From NCBI GenBank assembly GCA_026129905.1, contig JAHCHE010000032.1, forward strand, positions 22,625-86,624: 64,000 nt of DNA, in the 5' to 3' direction. The notes beneath the pieces were generated by a model, which saw only the letters and a list, made by a program, of their open reading frames with translations, did not search any database and was not told the DNA's origin. Of this stretch, positions 54,809-62,810 are shown in pieces. Position 1 is the stretch's first letter; every line of letters starts with the position of its first letter. The translations under genes and the position numbers were made by a program. This stretch comes from Bryobacteraceae bacterium. Its GTDB lineage: Bacteria; Acidobacteriota; Terriglobia; Bryobacterales; Bryobacteraceae.

Positions 54809-55345
54809 ATGGCTATCGAGCGAAGACTTTTCCTGACATCGCTATTGCCCCTGATTGCCCTTGGGCAGAAGGAGGACGACCGTCTCGCGCCGTACTACCC
54901 GACGCCGGAGACCGTGGCCGAAAAGATGCTCCAGCTTGGCGCGCTGAAGGCCGGGGAGAAGATGTTCGATCTCGGCAGCGGCGACGGGCGCATCGTGATC
55001 CTGGCGGCGCGCAAGTACAAAGCGGACGCCACCGGCGTTGAGATCGACGACGACCTCCATCGGCGCAGCATGGAGCGGATCAAGAAGCTCGGACTCGAGA
55101 GCCGGGCCCGCATTCTGCATGGCGACATCCTGAAGCAGGATTATAGCGGAGCGGACCTGATCACCGTGTACCTGCTGCCGACGTCGAACGACCGGGTACG
55201 GCCGCTGCTGGAAAAGCAGCTCAGGAAAGGGACGCGGGTCGTGTCTCACGACTTCGAGATTTCGGGTTGGACGCCGGACCGGATCGAGCACATTGACGAT
55301 GACGGCGAGGGCCGGAGCCACACGCTGTACCTGTACCTTCGTTAG
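54809..55345 (+). CDS. Class I SAM-dependent methyltransferase with N-terminal signal peptide
   Basis: 178 residues from ATG 54809. The N-terminus IERRLFLTSLLPLIALGQ looks like an export signal. The rest has the class I core: FDLGSGDGRIVILAARKY (motif I), ATGVEIDDDLHRRSMERI (motif II acidic residue) and LITVYLLPTSNDRVRPLL. The segment RKGTRVVSHDFEISGW resembles the ANT/FAM173-type lysine methyltransferases. A signal on a methyltransferase is odd because SAM is cytoplasmic, so the hydrophobic N-terminus may be a membrane anchor facing inward. Follows the propeller gene closely. Confidence 0.8.
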   Translation: MAIERRLFLTSLLPLIALGQKEDDRLAPYYPTPETVAEKMLQLGALKAGEKMFDLGSGDGRIVILAARKYKADATGVEIDDDLHRRSMERIKKLGLESRARILHGDILKQDYSGADLITVYLLPTSNDRVRPLLEKQLRKGTRVVSHDFEISGWTPDRIEHIDDDGEGRSHTLYLYLR

Positions 55346-55390
55346 CCGCCGGACGGTCCCGGGACCGACGCCGCCGGAACTACTGTAGCG

Positions 55391-56539
55391 ATGGGTGAGC
55401 TAGCCGTTCTGCCGGTGCGATCGCGGCGCCTCCTCTGCGCCGCTCGTCTCGGAGTCAGCGTTGCCGCGTTCGCACTGGCGTTTTCCCCCGCCGCTCCGGC
55501 CGCAGCGGTGGCAGCGCGCGTGACCCTCCTCGCCTTTGGGGGCTATGCCCTCGCTACGCTGATGTCGGCCGCCGCCCGCCGCTTCAGCGAATCGACCGGC
55601 GGCTGGGTACTCGATGGGTTTTTTCTGCTCTTGTGCGCGGGCCTTCCCGCACCGGCGGCCGGCTGGCTTTGCGCCGCCGTGTTCGCGTTTTTCGTCTCCA
55701 CCGGGCTGCTGTTTCAGACCTGGCCGCGGCTGGCGGTCGGGGCGGGCGCGGGTCTGGCGCTTGTACTGTTGATTCGATCGGGCGACGCTTCCGCGCTGGG
55801 CCCGGGCCTGGCGGCTTGCTCGGCCGTCGGCCTGGTGGCCGGGTGGTACAAGCGGCGGCTGGCGCAGCGGGTGTTTTCCGCGGCGCGGCGCGTCCAATCC
55901 GGCTTCTGCGTTCAGGAGGCGGTCCGCGCCGAACGGCAGCGCCTGGCGGCCGACTTCCATGACGGGCCGCTGCAAAACTTTGCGGGCCTGCAAATGAGGC
56001 TCGAAGTCGTCCGTAAGCTGCTGGAGCGAGACCCCAGTGAAGGTCTCCGGGACCTGGCGGAATTGCAGAGACTGACCGGCGCGCAGACATGCGAAATCCG
56101 GGCCTTCATCCGCGATCTGGCGGCGAGTGAGGATGGCGGCGCCGGCCCCGCAACCGTCGGCTTCGCCGTCGAGCGCTTCCGTCGGGAATCCGGCTTGCCG
56201 GCGGACCTCGAAGGGGAAGACGCCGTCAGCGCCCTGGATTGCGTCCGCGCGCGCGAAGTGGTCAAGATCGTTCGCGAAGGCCTCCACAATATCCACAAGC
56301 ACGCCGGCGCGTCGCACGCCGCCGTTCGAATCGGCCGGCCCGATGGCGGCCTCGAGATCGCGATTGCCGACGACGGCAAGGGCTTCCCCTTCGATGGCGC
56401 CTACGCTCTGGACGAACTGGACCGGATGGGGATGGGCCCGCAAAGCATTAAGCGGCGCGTCCGGGCGCTCGGCGGAGATCTTGTCGTCCAGTCCCGTCCA
56501 AACGCAGGCGCCGAACTCCGCATCCGCATACCCTTGTGA
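55391..56539 (+). CDS. NarL/UhpB-type sensor histidine kinase
   Basis: 382 residues. Hydrophobic segments at 20-150 (AARLGVSVAAFALAF, VTLLAFGGYALATLM, GWLCAAVFAFFVSTGLL, LAVGAGAGLALVLLI, GPGLAACSAVGLVAGWY) make an integral membrane sensor. The HisKA_3 motif is ERQRLAADFHDGPLQNFAG with His near residue 200. The ATPase has EGLHNIHKHAGAS (N-box), IADDGKGF and GMGPQSIKRRVRALGGDL. No cognate response regulator lies next to it. The GTGA stop/start overlap links it to the lipoprotein gene. Confidence 0.85.
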   Translation: MGELAVLPVRSRRLLCAARLGVSVAAFALAFSPAAPAAAVAARVTLLAFGGYALATLMSAAARRFSESTGGWVLDGFFLLLCAGLPAPAAGWLCAAVFAFFVSTGLLFQTWPRLAVGAGAGLALVLLIRSGDASALGPGLAACSAVGLVAGWYKRRLAQRVFSAARRVQSGFCVQEAVRAERQRLAADFHDGPLQNFAGLQMRLEVVRKLLERDPSEGLRDLAELQRLTGAQTCEIRAFIRDLAASEDGGAGPATVGFAVERFRRESGLPADLEGEDAVSALDCVRAREVVKIVREGLHNIHKHAGASHAAVRIGRPDGGLEIAIADDGKGFPFDGAYALDELDRMGMGPQSIKRRVRALGGDLVVQSRPNAGAELRIRIPL

Positions 56540-57552
56540 ACCACCGCCCTATGTTCGTGGCCGCTGTGGCCGCACTCGCCTGCGGGTGCGGCAATTACGG
56601 CGACTTCGCGCTCCCGGTCATGGCCGGCGGCCGCGCGAACTGGACGGTGAGGTGGGAAGTGCGCGAGCAACCGGTCCTCGCCCGCGGCGCGCCGGGCGAG
56701 TGGGATTCCGTGGATGCCCTAAACCCCGCGATCGTCCGTTCGCACGGCCGCCACTACAACCTGTATTCCGGGTTCGACGGCAAGACCTGGCGCACCGGAC
56801 TCGCATTGTCGCCGGATGGCGTTGCTTGGGAGAAGGCCGGCAGCGTCCTGTCGCCGGATCCCTCCACTTGGGAAGGCGACTACATCGCCGCCAACGGCGC
56901 GACGCTCGTTCGCGAGGGTGAATTCTTCTACTGGTATCAGGCCGGAGACCCGCCGCGCATCGGCTTGGCCCGTTCGCCGGACGCGCGCCAGTGGCGCAAG
57001 TCTCCCGCGCCGGTTATCGAACTCGGACCGAGAGGGAGTTGGGACGAATGCGGCGTGGCCGATCCCTACGTACTGGAGACTGGCGGAAAGCTGTACCTGT
57101 TCTACCTCGGCCAGGACCGGGCGCGACGCCAGCGCCTCGGACTGGCGGTTTCCTCCGACGGCGTCCGCTGGACCAAGCTGCGTTCGAATCCGATCATGGA
57201 GTTGGGCGAGCCGGGCTCGTTCGACGAAGTCGGACTCGGCGAGCCGGCGGTGTGGGCGGCGAATGGATGGTACTGGATGCTATACACAGGGCGCGACCGC
57301 TACGAGCTGCGCCGCATCGGGCTTGCCGTTTCCCGCGACGGCGTGGCCTGGGGCCGATTGCCGAAATCGTCGGTTCTCGAAGGCGCCCAGGCGTGGAACG
57401 CGAAGGTGGTCTGCGACCCCGAGGTCGAGCCCGGGCCGGGCGGCGTAAGGGTCTGGTTCGGCGGCGGAGATGCGGCGCAACCGGCGGAAAACCTGAATGG
57501 GCAGATCGGCCTCGCCGTCCTCCGGATCGAGGGTGCTACGCTGGCCAAGTGA
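56536..57552 (+). CDS. GH43/GH32-like five-bladed propeller lipoprotein
   Basis: 338 residues from GTG 56536, overlapping the kinase stop by 4 bp. Lipobox AVAALACGCGN marks a lipid-anchored protein. The body has repeats like WEKAGSVLSPDPSTWEGDYI, RIGLARSPDARQWRK, LGLAVSSDGVRWTKL and RIGLAVSRDGVAWGRL, with acids in DALNPAIVR, CGVADPYVLE and LGEPAVW, as in the beta-fructosidase/GH43 clan. Glycosidase activity on an arabinan, xylan or fructan is possible. Its stop overlaps bshA by 4 bp. Confidence 0.75.
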   Translation: MNHRPMFVAAVAALACGCGNYGDFALPVMAGGRANWTVRWEVREQPVLARGAPGEWDSVDALNPAIVRSHGRHYNLYSGFDGKTWRTGLALSPDGVAWEKAGSVLSPDPSTWEGDYIAANGATLVREGEFFYWYQAGDPPRIGLARSPDARQWRKSPAPVIELGPRGSWDECGVADPYVLETGGKLYLFYLGQDRARRQRLGLAVSSDGVRWTKLRSNPIMELGEPGSFDEVGLGEPAVWAANGWYWMLYTGRDRYELRRIGLAVSRDGVAWGRLPKSSVLEGAQAWNAKVVCDPEVEPGPGGVRVWFGGGDAAQPAENLNGQIGLAVLRIEGATLAK

Positions 57553-58688
57553 GAATCGGCATCACGTGTTACCCCACCTACGGCGGCAGCGGGATCGTCG
57601 CCACGGAACTTGGACTCGAGCTGGCGAATCGGGGGCACGAGATCCATTTCATCAGCTACGCCAATCCCATCCGGCTCGATCCCGACACGCCGCGAATACA
57701 TTACCACGAGGTGGAGGTTTCCAACTACCCGCTCTTCCAGTTTCCGCCGTATTGTCTCGCCCTGGCCTCGCGAATGGCGGACGTGGCCGAGTGCTACGCG
57801 CTCGACCTGCTCCACGTCCACTACGCGATCCCACACTCGATCGCCGCGCTCCTGGCCCAGCAAATGGTTCAGGCAAAGCGCTACCTTCCGTTCGTCACCA
57901 CCCTGCACGGCACCGACATTACGCTGGTCGGGGCCGACCGCTCGTACTTCCCCATCACGAAGTTTTCCATCGAGCAGTCCGACGGCGTCACCACCATCAG
58001 CGAATACCTGAAGCTCCGGACGGAGGAAGTCTTCGGCATCACCGGCGATATCCGGGTGATCCGCAACTTCGTCAACTGCGATCTGTACAAACCGGCCTCC
58101 GGCCGCCCTGCCCGGCGAACCCGCCTGCTGCACATTTCGAACTTCCGTCCCGTCAAGCGGGCGCTCGATTGCGTGCGCATTCTCCACCGCGTCCGCCAAT
58201 CGGCGGAGGCGGAATTGCTGATGGCCGGCGACGGTCCGGACCGGGGCCCCGCCGAAGCGCTCGCCCGCGAACTGGGCGTTGCCGGCCACGTCGAGTTCCT
58301 GGGCAAGCAGGGGCACGTGGAGCGGCTGCTTCCACGCGCCGACGTGCTGCTGCTGCCGAGCGAACTGGAGTCTTTTGGGCTGGCCGCGCTGGAAGGCATG
58401 GCCTGCGGATTGCCGCCCATCGCCACCCGCGTGGGCGGGGTCGCGGAACTTGTTACCGATGGCGTGGACGGGTACCTGGAAGCCGTCGGGGACATCGAGG
58501 CCCAGGCGGCGCGCGCGGTCAGCCTGCTCACCGACGATGCCCTGTACGAGAGACTTTCCGGCGCGGCCCGCCGCACCGCCACGACGCGCTTCTGCAGTTC
58601 GTTGATTATCCCGCTGTACGAGAAATACTACGAAGAAGTCTGCCGCCGTTTGCCCCCTCGGGAACTTTTGCATTCTGCCGGCGTCTAA
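57549..58688 (+). CDS. bshA: N-acetylglucosaminyl-malate synthase (bacillithiol glycosyltransferase)
   Basis: 379 residues from GTG 57549, overlapping the lipoprotein stop by 4 bp. RIGITCYPTYGGSGIVATEL is the strongly conserved BshA start; HFISYANPIRL, LLHVHYAIPHSIAAL and FVTTLHGTDITLVG continue it. The donor domain has LLHISNFRPVKRALD and the E-x7-E stretch ESFGLAALEGMACGLPPIAT. It joins GlcNAc from UDP-GlcNAc to L-malate, the first step of bacillithiol. bshB and bshC are not in the window. Length matches the family (about 375). Confidence 0.88.
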   Translation: MRIGITCYPTYGGSGIVATELGLELANRGHEIHFISYANPIRLDPDTPRIHYHEVEVSNYPLFQFPPYCLALASRMADVAECYALDLLHVHYAIPHSIAALLAQQMVQAKRYLPFVTTLHGTDITLVGADRSYFPITKFSIEQSDGVTTISEYLKLRTEEVFGITGDIRVIRNFVNCDLYKPASGRPARRTRLLHISNFRPVKRALDCVRILHRVRQSAEAELLMAGDGPDRGPAEALARELGVAGHVEFLGKQGHVERLLPRADVLLLPSELESFGLAALEGMACGLPPIATRVGGVAELVTDGVDGYLEAVGDIEAQAARAVSLLTDDALYERLSGAARRTATTRFCSSLIIPLYEKYYEEVCRRLPPRELLHSAGV

Positions 58689-58760
58689 GTACATAGCAGG
58701 ACGAGAAGTGGCGCCCACAAGCCGCGTTTAGGGCTACAATTGAGTTCGAGAGGCACGCTT

Positions 58761-59465
58761 GTGACAGAAGCGTTTACAGGGTTAGGTCTCGACTCTCCGG
58801 CGGAGACGGCCGCGTACGCCAACGGCGAGCCGGTCGTCGAGGATGCCGTTCTGATCGAGAGTCTCCGCCAAGGCGCGGAAACGGCCTACGAGCAACTGGT
58901 AGCGAGGTATCAGCAGCCGGTCTACAACCTGGCGTTTCGCCTGGTCGAAGACCCGTCCGATACCGCTGACGTCGTTCAGGAGGTTTTTCTGAAGGTCTTC
59001 CGCCACATCGGGTCGTTCCGAGGGCAGAGCAGCCTGAAGACCTGGATCTACCGGATCGCCGTCAACGAAGCGCACAACCATCGGCGCTGGTTCAGCCGCC
59101 ATCGCAAACTCGAGGTCGACATCGAACCGGATGAAGATGCCGGCCGGTCGGGTTACTGCAATACGCTCCCGGATCCTGCGAAATCTCCTTACGAGATTGC
59201 ACTAGGTTTCGAGACCCGTACTCTGATCGAAGAAGCGCTCGGCCGATTGAAGCCCGTTTTCCGTCACGCGGTGGTGCTGCGTGACGTTGAGGACCTCAGT
59301 TATGAAGAAATCGCCGAGGTTCTGAATATATCCATCGGCACTGTGAAGTCGCGCATCCTTCGCGGCCGGGAGGCCTTGCGTAAGGAATTATTGGAGCGGC
59401 TGGAGCAGGCAAAAGCGATCGGCTGGCCGGCCCGGGCGGCCCAGCAGGATCAGACAGTGGCGTGA
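58761..59465 (+). CDS. ECF sigma factor (RpoE-like)
   Basis: 234 residues from GTG 58761, with GAGAGG 6 nt upstream; TACAAT at 58735-58740 is a likely -10. Sigma region 2 is YEQLVARYQQPVYNLAFRLV and DTADVVQEVFLKVFRHIGSF plus KTWIYRIAVNEAHNHRRWF. Region 4 is LKPVFRHAVVLRDVEDLSYE followed by EIAEVLNISIGTVKSRILRGR. The stop overlaps or lies 2 bp before its partner anti-sigma gene, a typical pair responding to envelope stress. Confidence 0.9.
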   Translation: MTEAFTGLGLDSPAETAAYANGEPVVEDAVLIESLRQGAETAYEQLVARYQQPVYNLAFRLVEDPSDTADVVQEVFLKVFRHIGSFRGQSSLKTWIYRIAVNEAHNHRRWFSRHRKLEVDIEPDEDAGRSGYCNTLPDPAKSPYEIALGFETRTLIEEALGRLKPVFRHAVVLRDVEDLSYEEIAEVLNISIGTVKSRILRGREALRKELLERLEQAKAIGWPARAAQQDQTVA

Positions 59466-59467
59466 TT

Positions 59468-60166
59468 ATGAAGTGCGAAACGGCAGACGAGAAGATTTCG
59501 CAGTGGTTGGATGGCCTTATCCAAACGGGCGAGCTTCGAGCGCTCCAGCGCCACCTGGACGCCTGTAATGCGTGCGCGTTGCGCGCCCACCAGCTTGACA
59601 CCCTGAAGCAATCCCTTGCGGTTCTGCCGCCCGTCAAAGCGCCCCGCGACCTGAACGCCGCATTGCTGGTTATCGCTTCCCAGGCCCGCGCCGAGCGCCT
59701 GACGCGGTTGGACGCGGCCTCCCTGATGCGGCACTGGCGCGGCCGGGCCCAGCTCTGGATGAGCAACCTGATGCGGCCGCTGGCGGTTCCGGTGGCGGGC
59801 GGAGTGCTCACCGCGCTCCTGATGTTCGCCATGCTGGCGCCGATGTACGTCAATGCGGATGCTTTCCGGCTGGCCGACGTGCCGACCGGAACCATGCTCA
59901 GCACGAAGGCGGCGCTGAAGAGTTCGATCTCCTTCGGCCTCAGCGACGACGACGTCGTCGTGGACGTCCTGGTGGACGATCAGGGGCGTATGCTCGACTA
60001 CTCGATTCCGGTGGACCTCTCGCCCTGGATCACCAAGGAGCTTCGGAAGTCGATCGAGAACACGCTCCTGTGCACCCAGTTCACGCCGGCCACCATGTTC
60101 GGCCTGCCGAAATCCGGACGCCTCCGGATAACGCTCCGCCGCAACCAGGTGGACGTCACCGGGTAA
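59468..60166 (+). CDS. Membrane anti-sigma factor with zinc-finger N-domain
   Basis: 232 residues from ATG 59468; a GTG at 59462 overlapping the sigma stop is an alternative. The N-terminal domain has ALQRHLDACNACALRAHQL, the H-x3-C-x2-C zinc motif of ZAS anti-sigma factors. One transmembrane segment lies at about 105-125 (PVAGGVLTALLMFAMLAPMY). The periplasmic C-domain ends VVVDVLVDDQGRMLDYSIPV and a strand-rich end (RLRITLRRNQ), which recalls a TonB-like C-terminal fold. It should hold the ECF sigma at the membrane until stress. Confidence 0.8.
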   Translation: MKCETADEKISQWLDGLIQTGELRALQRHLDACNACALRAHQLDTLKQSLAVLPPVKAPRDLNAALLVIASQARAERLTRLDAASLMRHWRGRAQLWMSNLMRPLAVPVAGGVLTALLMFAMLAPMYVNADAFRLADVPTGTMLSTKAALKSSISFGLSDDDVVVDVLVDDQGRMLDYSIPVDLSPWITKELRKSIENTLLCTQFTPATMFGLPKSGRLRITLRRNQVDVTG

Positions 60167-60177
60167 GCGCCGCGAGC

Positions 60178-60966
60178 GTGGGCCAAAGGCTCGGACAGCA
60201 CTTTCTTCACAGCAGGCCGCTCCTGGAACGGATCGCGGAGGCGGCGTGTCCGCTCCCCTGCGCCCGCGTGATCGAGATCGGCGCCGGCGAAGGCGCGTTA
60301 ACCGGGCGGTTGCTCGACCGCGCCGAACACGTGATCGCCATCGAGCTGGACGGCCGGCTCGCCGAGTCCCTGCGCAGCCGCTTCGCCCGCGAAACGCGGC
60401 TCACCGTCGTCCAAGCGGATGTTCTCGAAACCGACCTTGCCCAGTGGGGCCCCGCCGCCGTCGCCGGTAATCTGCCGTACTACATCAGTTCGCCGATCGT
60501 CGACCGCGTCCTGCGCCTTGGCGAAGTGGTGGAACGCGCGGCGCTGATGGTGCAAAAGGAGGTCGCCGACCGGCTGGCGGCGCAGCCTGGCGTACGCGAC
60601 TACGGTTTTCTCTCCGTGGCCACCCAGACGCGCGCCGAGGTCGAGGTGCTCTTTTCCGTGCCCCGAGGCGCCTTTCGCCCGCCGCCGGACGTCGATTCCG
60701 CGGTGGTCCGGCTGACGCCCCGCCCCGGGCTCGACCGGCGGGAAGTGGAGGACTTCCTGCACTTCGCCGGGGCTTGCTTCCGCCAGAAGCGGAAGACGCT
60801 CTGGAACAATCTGGCGCCGCAGTACGGCCGCGGCAGAATCACGCGTTTCCCCGAAAGCGACCTTCGCGCGGAGCAGCTTTCAATCGATCAACTGCGGCAG
60901 ATCTATGCGCGGCTTGCGGCGCCGCCTTCGCCGCCCGGTGACCCGCGCCCGCCGGCTGGCGTATAA
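60178..60966 (+). CDS. rsmA: 16S rRNA dimethyladenosine transferase (KsgA)
   Basis: 262 residues from GTG 60178; the frame upstream to 60070 overlaps the anti-sigma gene and is rejected. RLGQHFLHSRPLLERIA is the canonical start. VIEIGAGEGALTGRLL is motif I, AVAGNLPYYISSPIV the catalytic NLPY motif, and the C-terminal domain has GVRDYGFLSVATQTRAEVE and FRPPPDVDSAVVRLTP. It dimethylates A1518 and A1519 of 16S rRNA. Eleven bp separate it from the anti-sigma stop and 8 bp from the next gene. Confidence 0.92.
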   Translation: MGQRLGQHFLHSRPLLERIAEAACPLPCARVIEIGAGEGALTGRLLDRAEHVIAIELDGRLAESLRSRFARETRLTVVQADVLETDLAQWGPAAVAGNLPYYISSPIVDRVLRLGEVVERAALMVQKEVADRLAAQPGVRDYGFLSVATQTRAEVEVLFSVPRGAFRPPPDVDSAVVRLTPRPGLDRREVEDFLHFAGACFRQKRKTLWNNLAPQYGRGRITRFPESDLRAEQLSIDQLRQIYARLAAPPSPPGDPRPPAGV

Positions 60967-60974
60967 CGGACAGG

Positions 60975-62720
60975 ATGAACATCCGTTTCGCGCTCGCGAT
61001 CGCCCTGGCGTTGCAGGCCGCTCCGTCGGCATCGCAAGTCACCCTGACCGTCGATACCCCGATGGCGCCGCCGGCGTGGGCGCTCGCTCAACGAGCTCTG
61101 CTGAAGGCCAACGCCGAGGCGGCGGAGGAGTTCGCCCGCAAGTACCTGGACGACCGGGGCTTCCTCAAGTGCGTCGAACGCTGGGGCGGAAACGACGGCC
61201 CCGACGACGCGATGGAGAACTTTCACAACTGGACGCTCGCCTACGCGCTCGGCGCGCCGGAGTCGATCCTACGATTGTTCGAAAAGGCCTGGGAAGGTCA
61301 CCTGGTTCAGTACACGCGCGCCAGGGCCCCGACCGTCGAGATGGCCCGGGATGGCATGTACTGGCGCGAGTTCGTCACCGCGTTCGACTGGGAGCACAAC
61401 GGCGAAGGACTCGCCGCGTTCCACTTCTACGGCCTGGGCCGGCCCGCCGACGCCGCCTATCTCCAGCGCGTGAAACGGTACGCCGGCTTCTACACCGGCG
61501 AGGACCCGCTGGCGCCGAACTACGATCGCGAGCGCAAGATCATTCGCAGCCTGCATAACGGAAGCCGCGGACCCAAGCTGACGCCGGCCACCGAGCGCGA
61601 TTGGGGCGGGGAACCGGTTCCCGGCGAGCCCGAGCGGCTCACCCGTTACTCCACCGCGGCCAACATCGCGGGCGATCACCCCTTGAATCTCTGCGCCACC
61701 ACGCTCGGCATGAACGCGTACATGCTCACCGGCGATTCGAAGTACCGGGATTGGGTATTGGAATACGCCGGCGCCTGGCGCGACCGCGTCATCGAGAACG
61801 GAGGCAACATCCCGACCAACGTGGGTCTGGACGGCCGCATCGGCAGCGGCTGGGACGGCAAATGGTACGGCGGCGTCTTCGGCTGGGACTTCTGGCCGCG
61901 GGAGAGCGGGCGCAACTACTACATGCGGGGCGCGAGGCTCGCTTTCGGCAATGCTTTCCTGCTCACCGGCGATACGGCTTTCATCGAGCCGCTGCGGCGC
62001 CAGATCGACAACCTCTACGAAGCCCAGCGGGTGGAGAACGGCCGGATTCTGCTTCCCAACAAACACGGCGACAACGGCTGGTACGGCTATACGCCGAACC
62101 GGCATTTCGACGTCCAGCGCGACATCTACTTGTGGACCTTGCGGCCCGAGGCGCTGCAGCGGATCGCGGAGGACCCCTGGATCGCTTTTCTTTCCGGCCG
62201 GAACCCCGCCTATCCGGTCGATGCGCTGAACGCCGAATTCGAGCGGATGCGGCGCGGCGTGGAAGGTCTGCGCCGGGACGACAGCGCGCCCGACACCCGC
62301 GCTTCCGACCATCCGCAGCGATTCAACCCCGTGACGACCGCCGCCCTGGTGAACCTGACGCTTGGCGGCAACGATCCCGGAACGTCCGGCAACACCCTCC
62401 ACAGCCAGATCCGCTACTTCGATGTGGAAATGCGCCGCGCGGGCCTGCCCGAGGACGTCGCGGCGCTGGTCGAGAAAATCGACCCCGGCGGCATCGTCGT
62501 GACGCTGGTGAACGCGAGCCCGGTCCACCCGCGGACGCTGGCGGCGCAGATGGGCGCCTACGGCGAGCATGAGTGCGAATCGGTGACCGCGGGCGGCAAG
62601 TCCATCGCCGTCGGCGCGCCGTGGTTCCGCGTCCGTCTCGCGCCGGGCGCCGGGGAACGCCTCGTGGTGAAAATGAAACGCTACGCCCGCCGGCCAACGC
62701 TCGAATTTCCGCCGCTGTAG
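60975..62720 (+). CDS. Secreted alpha/alpha-toroid-like protein, probable glycan-active
   Basis: 581 residues. Signal peptide MNIRFALAIALALQAAPSAS. The body is tryptophan- and aspartate-rich with helical-hairpin repeats: WGGNDGPDDAMENFHNWTLA, DWEHNGEGLAAFHFYGLG, TTLGMNAYMLTGDSKYRDWV, RLAFGNAFLLTGDTAFIEPL and DNGWYGYTPNRHFDVQRDIY. A helical toroid as in glycoside hydrolases or lyases fits best. No catalytic pair can be fixed by eye. The end is a beta-sandwich (IVVTLVNASPVHPRTL). The next gene is a sulfatase, suggesting sulfated or complex glycan turnover. Preceded by AGG. Confidence 0.6.
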   Translation: MNIRFALAIALALQAAPSASQVTLTVDTPMAPPAWALAQRALLKANAEAAEEFARKYLDDRGFLKCVERWGGNDGPDDAMENFHNWTLAYALGAPESILRLFEKAWEGHLVQYTRARAPTVEMARDGMYWREFVTAFDWEHNGEGLAAFHFYGLGRPADAAYLQRVKRYAGFYTGEDPLAPNYDRERKIIRSLHNGSRGPKLTPATERDWGGEPVPGEPERLTRYSTAANIAGDHPLNLCATTLGMNAYMLTGDSKYRDWVLEYAGAWRDRVIENGGNIPTNVGLDGRIGSGWDGKWYGGVFGWDFWPRESGRNYYMRGARLAFGNAFLLTGDTAFIEPLRRQIDNLYEAQRVENGRILLPNKHGDNGWYGYTPNRHFDVQRDIYLWTLRPEALQRIAEDPWIAFLSGRNPAYPVDALNAEFERMRRGVEGLRRDDSAPDTRASDHPQRFNPVTTAALVNLTLGGNDPGTSGNTLHSQIRYFDVEMRRAGLPEDVAALVEKIDPGGIVVTLVNASPVHPRTLAAQMGAYGEHECESVTAGGKSIAVGAPWFRVRLAPGAGERLVVKMKRYARRPTLEFPPL

Positions 62721-62810
62721 GCGCGGGCGCTTGCGCCCAGGGGCGCCGCGTGGAACGCCGCTGCTCGAAGGCGGCGGAGCATGAGACACTCTAGTCTTGG
62801 AGGTCCCCGT

